NCBI RefSeq assembly: GCF_004193775.1 | Contig: NC_041020.1 | Coordinates: 7,757,198 to 7,821,197 of the forward strand | DNA from: Glycine soja | Lineage: Eukaryota > Streptophyta > Magnoliopsida > Fabales > Fabaceae | Direction of reading: 5' to 3' | DNA: 64,000 nucleotides | Part shown: positions 55,620 to 64,000 of the stretch, piece by piece | Position numbering within the stretch: position 1 is the stretch's first letter | How the letters are laid out: the number at the start of each line of letters is the position of its first letter | Program-made: the position numbers and the translations under genes | The notes under the pieces: generated by a model | The model's input: the letters and a program-made list of their open reading frames with translations, nothing else | What the model was told of the DNA's origin: nothing | Database searches by the model: none

Positions 55620-57320
55620 TTAGGAGTCTAAGTCAGATTGGTCAATAAGTCCTTATTCTCTTCTAATAGTAAAGAAGCTTTCTTTTGGCAATGGTTTTAT
55701 AAAGATATCAACCAATTGATTCTTTGTGTCAACAAACTCTAATACACAATCCCCCTTTTGAACATGATCTCTAAGGAAGTGATGCCTTATTTCAATATGT
55801 TTTGTTCTAGAGTGCAGAATGGGATTTTTGGATAGGTTGCTTACACTCGTATTTTCACAACGGATAGCAATATGATCAAGCATTAAGCCATAATTAGAGA
55901 GTTGTTGTCTCACCCAAAGGATTTGTGCACAACAACTTCTAGTAGAAATATATTTCACTTTTGCAGTGAATAAGACAACATATTTTGCTTTTTGTTATGC
56001 CGTGATACTAGTGCAGAACCAATAGAGTGGCAAGTCCCACTAGTGTTTTTTTTATCAGTTTTGCATCCAGCAAAATCAAAATCAGAGTATTCTACTAAGT
56101 TGTAAGAAGAATTCTTAGGATACCACAAGCCTAGATTTATAGTGCCTAATAAATATCTCATTATTCTTTTGACGGCACTAAGGTGAGATTCTTTGGTATT
56201 GGCTTGATATCTAGCACACATGAAAACACTGAACATAATATCTGATCTACTTGCTAATAAATAGAGAAGAGATCCGATCATACCTCTATATTTCTTGATA
56301 TCTACTGATTGACCGGCTTCATCTTTATCCAAGTAGCAAGCAGTGCTAATTGGGGTGGCCATTGGTTTAGCATTTTCCATCCCAAACCTGCTAAGCAATT
56401 CTTTGTAATATTTTGCTTGACTAATAAATATTCCATATTTGGTTTGTTTTATTTGTAGTCCAAGAAAGAAATTCAACTCACCCATCATAGACATTTCAAA
56501 TTCACTTTGCATATCTTTAGAGAATTCTATGCACAATGAATCATTAGTAGCACCAAAGATTATATCATCTAAATAAATTTGAACTAAGAGAATATCAAGC
56601 ATTTTTCTTTTAATGAAAAGTATGATATCAACCTTTTCTCTAGTGAGTCCGTTTCTAAAATAAATTTGATCAATCGTTCATACCAAGCCCTAGGGGCTTG
56701 TTTTAAACCATATAGAGCCCTTTTCAATTTAAAAATATGATTGGGCAAATCTGAATTTTCAAATCCAGTAGGTTGATCAACATACACTTCTTCTCTAATA
56801 AATCCATTTAAAAATGCACTTTTAACATCCATTTGATAAAGTTTGATACCCATTATTGATGCAAAGGCAAGTAACATTCTAATGGCTTCCAATCTAGCTA
56901 CTGGAGCATAAGTTTCTTCATAATCTATTCTTTCTTCTTGGTTACATCCTTTAGCCACTAATCTAGCCTTATTTCTAATGATTATTCCATGTTCATCCAA
57001 TTTCTTTCAAATTGATTTATTCTTCTTCCATAGAAAAAAATCCAATGTTCATCAATTATGTCTTCATTTATGTTTTCAGGTTCAATTAAAGAGACAAAAG
57101 TCATGTTATTGCATGCATCTTTAAGAGAGTGTCGAGTTGTTACCCCTTTTGAGATGTCACCTATGATATTATCAAGAGGATGGTACCTTGAAGTTCTCCA
57201 CTCCCTTGGAAGATCCACGTTTATTTGATTTTATTTGGATTGAGAATCTTTGCTATTTCCTTCTTCTTTGTTTTTGTGGACTTCTTCATGTAATTGATTA
57301 TTTTGTTTTTCCATTCCAAA
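55620..57320 (-). pseudogene. Ty1/copia RT-RNase H remnant of S3
   Basis: Shares the lesions of S1 and S2 (frame breaks, YLDD, AKVKY) plus the early TAA of S2. In addition a single base is missing near 55980 (ACACTAT becomes ACATAT), splitting RNase H into 55955-56602 and 55653-55958. Confidence 0.85.
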
Positions 57321-58383
57321 CACAACCTTTATGCATAGTATAATACTAAATGTAAACCTCTTTTCTAGTGGGATAAGGGTGGTAATATGAGTTGAATTTG
57401 TTAGGTCAACCCACTTAATATATCAAAAAATAAAAAAATGTATTAGGTTATTAAATTCATCAACCTGCCCTACGTAAATTGTTAACTCAGGGGGTTGGAG
57501 GCTTGACAACTAACCTTTGTAACCTGTTATGCCTAACCCACTCTATTTTTTGGAAGTTTACTTTATCAACCAACAAACTCATCATTTCATAGCATGTCAT
57601 AATATCTATTTGTTGGTCAACCCGCCCAGTTATCAAAGGGCTGCATTTCTCTACACACTTTTGTTGGCAGGTCAACTTGTCGACATGATTGACCCACGTT
57701 GTCATTCCTATCATGAAAGATTTACCTCTTTGTTAGACTCAACCCTTGTTAGTAATTTTTATCTTTTTAAATTATTAGGAAATATTAATAGAGAAATATT
57801 CTATAAAGATATATTGATGAGTAATTAAAGTTATGAAATAATGCTATAAAACATATTCTTATTGATTCTCGTATATATTAGATATAAAAAAGTATTGATT
57901 ATTTGTCAAATTTTTACTTTTTTAATTACTTTAATTTTGTTTTTTTTTTCAAGTATTCTACTTTGAAGGAGCAATCCTTTTATAAGCTTAGTGAAACACT
58001 AAATATACACCTCTCTTCTAATGGAAATTCAAACATCAATTTGCCACATAATGTAATAGGGTGGTAAAACAGGTTGAATTCATCAAACCAACCCACATAA
58101 TCCACCAAAAAATGGCAGAGCATATTACATGATTAAATTCATCATCCCACCTTGTTTAAGTTGTCAACTTAAGGAGTTGGAGGCTAAAGAACTAACTTGC
58201 TCAGTGTTATCAAGACTATACCGATCATGATTCGGTCAGGGCACCAGGTTGATGGGTCAGTGGTTGAACTGAACGTGGGTCACTAGCCGAACTGGTATAT
58301 ATTAAATATTTAAATTTTATACTAAATATATCATATATAAATTACTTTTTTCGTATCTATAGCATAAAATTTTGTTTGTACCA
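57321..58383. repeat. Spacer with diverged direct repeat, unit 3
   Basis: As 17971-19030. No gene seen. Confidence 0.5.
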
Positions 58384-58460
58384 AGAGCGGTTGGCACAAT
58401 TGGTAGCGGCTTAGGTCCCTAAACCAAGTGGTCCAAGATTTAAATCCGGGGTTGATCAAA
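58384..58460 (+). repeat. tRNA-like sequence, possible SINE head
   Basis: Copy of 19031-19105 with the same A and B box-like motifs. Confidence 0.45.
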
Positions 58461-58930
58461 ATTACTTGAAAGCTAAAATAAACAAAAAAATCATCATATT
58501 TCAAACTCCAAAATGCCAATGAAACAAAAAAGTTGAATAATTAAACAAAATCATTAACAAATCAAGAACTAATACAATTTGTGAAATAGGGGGAAAATGA
58601 AAAAGAAAGACGGTAAAAATGAAGAAAAAATCTTTGGCGTTCATTTAAAAGCTACTGTATCTAAAGGTGAAAAATTGGTTTCCTACAATGGGTGACTTGC
58701 CATGGTCTCCCATCATTGCATTAATCTTTACATTACTAGCATTAGCATTCATGACAAGGATAGGAAAAAAAATTACAACTATATTATTTCAAACAAGAAG
58801 TACATACGATAAAATTCATATGTTACCTCTGATGTTGGTGGAACTTATCATTGGAAAGAAACATTGGTAGGTGCATTGACTATAATAAATTGAATTTCAG
58901 CCACATTGTCTATAACAGGCCATCGAGGTA
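58461..58930 (+). other. Conserved small-ORF block, copy 5
   Basis: The first frame is interrupted by a TGA (GGTGACTTG). The hydrophobic 67-codon frame at 58667-58870 stays open. No function assigned. Confidence 0.35.
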
Positions 58931-59352
58931 ACTTACATGAAAAAGAAAATAACGAAGTTAAATAAAGGATTTAATAGAAGAATTATGAAAATTTTAGGGA
59001 CCAAATGCAATGAATTTATTTTTGGAGGACTAAATCCAATAGACAAAAGACAATGTTTGGAGGACTAAAATCATATTTAATCTTATAAATTATTAAAATT
59101 AATCCCCTTGATTATGTTTACATAAATATGTGGAAAATTTAATTTAAATGCAGTGCTATAGATACGTTGGTGTGTTCTCCAATTAGATTTAAAATTTTTC
59201 CTCGATAATATGTGACGATATTTAATGGTTTTTTGGTTAGGCTAAAATCTAACTATGTGTTTCCCATTTTGTCCAATCCATAATTTTAATCCCCATTTTA
59301 TAATAGAGACCAATTTTTTTTAAAAAGTCAATAATTTTTTCACAAATATGTA

Positions 59353-59404
<52 letters not shown>

Positions 59405-60129
59405 CTAGAAATATAGTAAATACTTGGCATTCAATATGTAGTGTTTGGGATTCTATATGGATATTTATTGTATCTTTCTTCGACCCTGACTATTAGACAT
59501 ATTTTTACAAGTAAATACTTACTTCTAGAGATGTATATTTGTCGATAAAGTTAAATTTTCCTCTCCAAAACAACGTTTTGTTTCTGTGTTATCTTTTTTT
59601 TTTTTTTTAAGCTTAGTGTGGCTGACTGGCTTAGGGAAAATGTTCTCTAGTCTGATGACTTTAGCGTCGACTAGATTCACCTTTTGGTTATATGGTTCTA
59701 TTTTTTGTTAAATTTCTTTACTTTTTGTTATCAAACTCAAACCAATTATTGACTCAGTCAGGGTACTAAATCACTAGGTTAAGGGTAGATTAAGTGAATT
59801 AATGGTTGACTGACATGACTTGGATTATATTAAACAATACTAAATAATTCATAACATGTAAGATTTTATACATAAATAATATAGAGTCCATATAATTATA
59901 ATCATATAATAGTATGTATATAGAGAGAGAGAGCATGACTTTTGTGAGAATATGGGAACAACTAATAACAACCATCGGATCAATATTAAAAATAATAAAC
60001 CATTGAGATTAAAATATTAAAAATTTCTAATTAAAATTTAATATATCATCAAATCTCAAAAAAGTTAACAAAACAACAAATAAATATATAAACGTCTCAA
60101 TTATCATTTCCTAAAATATCACAATTGAC
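58931..60129. other. Spacer with AT microsatellite and degraded exon-like block
   Basis: AT repeats at 59355-59402. 59440-59720 is a diverged version of 920-1165 including the exon-like block. GA run near 59920. No gene seen. Confidence 0.55.
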
Positions 60130-60600
60130 CCATCACCATCATGATTGTCGTTGTCAACATCATAACCACCGTTGTAGCCACCATTATAATTATCGAACCC
60201 ATCATTGCCATCCTCAACCATCACCACCACCATTGTCAACCGCCATCACCTTCGTCAACGTCGCTACCACCACCATGACTACCATTGCAACCCCCACCAT
60301 GATTGTCGTTGCCACCACCATTGTCATCAGTTGTCACTACCATTGCTGCCATGATCGTTGTCGTCGTCACTACCACAACCGCCAATGACGATGGCGGTCA
60401 TGGCTGACAATAGCAATGATCATACCGACAAAGGCGGTGACAATCATGGTGATGGTGATGGGTTAACGCTAATTTAGATATTTTAGGATGTGATTTGTTT
60501 GATAAATCTTTTAGAGATTTAATGGTCATATTATTTTTAATTTTGATTTTTAAATATTTTAATCTCAACTACCTATGTGTGTGTGTGTGTGTGTGTGTGT
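60130..60600. repeat. Triplet tract and GT microsatellite
   Basis: CAC/ATC/GTC tract at 60130-60460. A GT run (about 60575-60600) stands where 36281 and 51167 have AT repeats. Confidence 0.7.
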
Positions 60601-62105
60601 GGCTTTCACGTTTTTATTTTATTTTCAAGAGAAATTAATTTCTGTCAGCTTTTAGTCATCAAAACCTATTTAATTCTTTTAAAAATTACCAGCCACAAAA
60701 TGAAACAAAATAATAATAAAATTATTGCCACATCATCATTTAATGGCTCAGATAGACAATACGGACTAAAACCTTAATGGAAAAAAATGTTTAAAAACCT
60801 TGACTGGTCAAAATTTTGTTTAAGGACTAAAACCCAAAATTTGAAAAAATTTATGGACTAAAAATTAGTTAACCCTAGTTATAAAACTCAAACCTACCCG
60901 ACCAATTCGACTCTGAATCAGAGGTCTGATTGAGTAAGTATGCCTATCAGATAAGTCATGCAGTTACCCTAGTTTGACCATATGTGTCCCTATTTGACCC
61001 GAACAATCAATGGTTAAACCAGTGACCCAGTTCAGTTGAACTAGTGAGCTGATTTGGTTAATCTGATTGAACCAAAATTAGTTATATTAAAAAATGCCAA
61101 ATTTAATGAAAATACAAAAAGAATATATGATGCTTTCAAAAGTTCAACAAAAAACCTAAAATTTGTTAGTGGTTCAACTTACAACCAAACAATCATAATG
61201 AATTACTAAACTTATGACATAATTAATATATTTTTTATATCTTATGTTACATATAATGATTTAGCAGTTCAACTACTAATTCATTATTTCGACTAGTGAC
61301 CCATAAATCTAGGACCTCAACCCTATCATTGATCGATCTGATTTTTATTATTTATTTAATAGAGAGAAAAGAGTGTTTTTATAATTAATAAAATAAACTA
61401 GAAAAATAGGAATAAGAATTAAGTCATCCGATTTCTAGCTATATAAAGGAGATTTTATCCATCAGAGCAGTTTTACAAAATATTTTCTACATTCTCTGCT
61501 TATTTTCTCTTACGCTTCAAACAAAACCCTAATAGAGCAATCGGAGGAGGAACCCTAGAGGGCATTGGAAACACCACCATTGCTAATGGAGAACACTTGA
61601 ATGACTACCTTGAGATAAAGGATGAGTTACTCAAACTTGGGGATTAGAATGAACATGTGTAGGGATCCCTAGAGGATCAATTTAGGGTTGTTTTATGAAA
61701 TTCAATTATGTTCTTATGCTTTTAATCACGAATTAACTATGTTTGACAGACCAATTAATGTCCCAATGCAAAATTTTAATGAAATTGATGTGCTCTTGTG
61801 TTGAGTTGAACTCTAAAAAATGGAGTTTTATCTAATTGGCGTGAATTGATGAAATTAAGTAAGGAGGGGTTTAATGTAAGAGGGAGTGAGAAATTCTTTT
61901 TCTTGCATGATAATTTTTGTTTTCCATTGTTAATATAGATGTTTGATTGTGAGTTTGTATTGGTCCCCTTTTGATGGTATTTAGGGATTTTAATAAATTG
62001 TTTCAACTACACATTTGAATTACTATGACAATCCGTGCTTCTGAGAATTTTACAAAGTGCAATGACGTTGAGTTATAAAATTTTGTGTCTAATATATATT
62101 TTTGT
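60601..62105. other. Spacer with promoter-like repeat, end of unit 3
   Basis: 60601-61320 matches 19863-20600. 61400-61860 is the TATATAAAG-plus-AAACCCTAA block, near-identical to 43961-44450. No ORF follows. Confidence 0.5.
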
Positions 62106-63266
62106 GGGGTGTGTGTGTTTGTGTTTACATGTGTGTATCGAATTGACTTTGGTGTTCTAGATGTTATACAATTGTTTTGCCTTTGACTTATGAACTCCTT
62201 CTGCCTTGCCTTTCATCCCATTGACTTTTACTTATTAAGTTGATTTGTTACGAAACTCTATACCTATTTTGATCTCTGAAAGTGTAAAATACTGACAAAT
62301 TGATCCTTAAAAGTTGAAAATTTTGAATTTAGTCTCTACATGTACAAAAAGTGTAACTAATTGGTTCCATCGTTAACTCTCCTCCATATCTGGTTAGTAA
62401 GGATCTGTTAAGTGAGAACCAGATAGACTAGTAGAGTATCACATCATTGATGAAGTGATAGTATAGTCGAACACATTAATAGATTATCGCTAACGGCGGG
62501 TAGTAAAGTCGAGCAAAAATGTGACAGCGGGTAGTAAAATAAAGATGTGACTTATTTTACCGGTAGTAAATGTTATTCAAGCCATTTTATTTAGTTTGTT
62601 GCTAAATTTCATGTTTTGTTGCTCTATCTTTTCAAACCACAAGTTTAGCCTCACTATTTTTTTAATTCAGTCATCCATCTCCCACTTTAAAAAAAAATCA
62701 TGATTTTAGCTTCCTGATTTTTTAATTGAGAAATTTCATCTTTCACTTTAAAAAAATTCATAACTTTAATTCTTATGACCAAATTCAATCGCTGAATGAC
62801 ACACAAACTAAATAATTACAAAAAATCTACGACATGTGTCAACAAAATGTACATAGTTAACTTTAGATATTGGTTATGTGAATTAAAATCGCAGATTATT
62901 TAAAAGTGAAACGAAATGTCTCAATTTAAAAATTAGAGGACTAAAATCATGATAAAGAGATAAAAATTACATTTTAGCCTACATTTTATGTTTCCAACAT
63001 AATATTTTCCATAAAAAATAAGATTCTACTGCAAGAGAAAATTATGAGGATTTAAAGGAGATGAGAACAAAGTATGAGCCAGGAAAAGATAATGCAGCCA
63101 AAACCAAAGCAAACACACAATTAGCAATAGCCAATAGAACCATCCAGCAAAGTAAGGAACAACCCAAAATATCCACACAATCTGTCATGTGCATACAATA
63201 AATGGTAAGATTCTGAAAACACTTACATAATTTAACAAAAACTCATATAAGCAAACGTACGGTACC
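62106..63266. other. Unit 4 spacer, shortened
   Basis: Starts as units 1-3, then jumps about 1.08 kb at ATACCT (62260-62265), losing the exon-like block. Foldback element at 62698-62951. The rest matches the region downstream of FBX1. Confidence 0.65.
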
Positions 63267-64000
63267 TTAATTTCCATATGGCAAAACCAAGCTTTGAATA
63301 TAATCATGGGAGGACATTGGCACTTGGTTGTTGAAATCTTGAGTATGGACTATTCTATTATCTTTCTTATTATAGAGAATAAATTTTGAAGATATATAAT
63401 TTGCCAGCAACAGGACATCACCATTTTCAGAGATGCACAGAAGCTTCAGTATTACACAGGGCAGAGGGGCTTGAAGAAGCTCAAGAGTTACATTCAACAA
63501 TTGAGTCCAAGAATTTTCAACTCCAAATTCCCTCATTAGCCAAACAACGAAATGGGTTCTCCGGTGAACATGAGAAAGACACAAGCAGCCCTTCAATACC
63601 CCACGTTCAGGGCCACGGGAAACTTGAGAAAGACCATTCGGCATCAGCAAATATTTGAATGTCTCCTTGTTTAGATCATATGAAAAAATTACTAATTGAT
63701 CGACGGTGACAGTTTCCCATTCATAATCAAAACCCAACTTGCGAATTGCGAACCAGTTAACAGTGCCACTCACAGGTTGTCCACATTTTTCTCCCAAAAT
63801 GGGGAATTCCGGACAATTTAAAACCTTTCTCCAATGAGTGTCACCTAAGCGGTGAACTCTCACCTCCCGATTTTGTGACTTAATATTCGAAAGGACTAAC
63901 ACCACCTTGTAAGTGTCACTCCGATCATCATAACCAAACCCACACTTCACTTGATACCACCAAAGTTTATAATTGCATGAGCGAAGACATAAGTGTGGTG
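63267..64000 (-). CDS. F-box protein FBX5, C-terminal part (cut by window end)
   Basis: 244 codons are visible, open from the window edge to the full-length stop (SLVLPYGN). They cover the FBA-like region from PHLCLRSCNYKLWWY through YDDRSDTYK and VSGTVNWFAIRK to ENGDVLLLANY. No lesion in the visible part. Private changes include LNCPEF in place of LTCPAF, and SRGPERG in place of PRGPELG. The F-box and start lie outside the window, so intactness is unknown. Confidence 0.85.
   Translation of the reverse strand, partial: PHLCLRSCNYKLWWYQVKCGFGYDDRSDTYKVVLVLSNIKSQNREVRVHRLGDTHWRKVLNCPEFPILGEKCGQPVSGTVNWFAIRKLGFDYEWETVTVDQLVIFSYDLNKETFKYLLMPNGLSQVSRGPERGVLKGCLCLSHVHRRTHFVVWLMREFGVENSWTQLLNVTLELLQAPLPCVILKLLCISENGDVLLLANYISSKFILYNKKDNRIVHTQDFNNQVPMSSHDYIQSLVLPYGN

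Larger units (their letters stand above)
53139..57320 (-). mobile_element. Sirevirus remnant S3
   Basis: Third copy with the same ends as S2: LTR fragment 53139-53633, PPT 53634-53646 (three bases lost next to it), env-like 54105-55217, palindromes 55437-55566, pol 55620-57320. Confidence 0.8.
44662..62105. repeat. Tandem segmental unit 3
   Basis: Shorter than units 1 and 2 because FBX-a, the gypsy/Tat nest, the solo LTR and the type B relic are all missing (junction at 46421-46424). It holds FBX4 and Sirevirus S3. Confidence 0.85.

Noticed and set aside
1..64000. A new defence or biosynthetic system
   Set aside because: Only F-box genes and transposable-element proteins have recognisable domains; nothing else forms a coherent gene set.

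Overview
The window is AT-rich plant nuclear DNA, almost certainly from a legume and most likely soybean or a close relative. I infer this from the repeat content: a SIRE1-like (Sirevirus) Ty1/copia element with an env-like region, Tat/Ogre-like LTRs, and LTRs carrying the palindrome GGTAATCGATTACC. There are no bacterial-type operons and no CRISPR array. No database search was possible; family calls rest on motifs read by eye.

The organising feature is a tandem array of very large repeat units: unit 1 (1-20820), unit 2 (20821-44661), unit 3 (44662-62105) and the start of unit 4 (62106-64000). Each ancestral unit held two half-units. One carried an F-box gene (type a) and the other a second F-box gene (type b), with retroelement debris between them. 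The two half-units share diverged spacers, so an older duplication preceded the recent one. F-box copies lie on the minus strand: FBX1 (2227-3369, intact, last five codons lost), FBX2 (23058-24215, two nonsense codons), FBX3 (33887-35044, intact, 385 aa), FBX4 (48111-49276, broken by a local template-switch rearrangement) and FBX5 (63267 to the window end, open). Two older, diverged F-box relics (11365-11603, 31555-31840), a 3' stub (13849-13958) and two 5' stubs (about 37145 and 51972) complete the family. They encode, or once encoded, FBA-type F-box proteins, expected substrate receptors of SCF ubiquitin ligases.

Mobile DNA is nested. In units 1 and 2 a minus-strand Ty3/gypsy element (gag, zinc knuckle, protease and a short piece of RT) is split by a plus-strand Tat/Ogre-like element, and its 5' LTR is split by a 1.6-kb solo LTR with a perfect 5-bp target duplication. 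Each unit also carries a decayed Sirevirus (truncated 3' LTR, PPT, env-like region, RNase H-RT, no 5' half). These elements sit at matching positions in different units, so they were copied as passengers of segmental duplication and did not insert independently.

Units differ mainly by deletions with 3-8 bp of microhomology at the junctions; these removed FBX bodies from units 1 and 3. The window therefore records birth and death of an F-box cluster. I do not see an undescribed molecular system. The most distinctive items are the FBX4 rearrangement, the microhomology deletions and the palindrome-rich LTRs.
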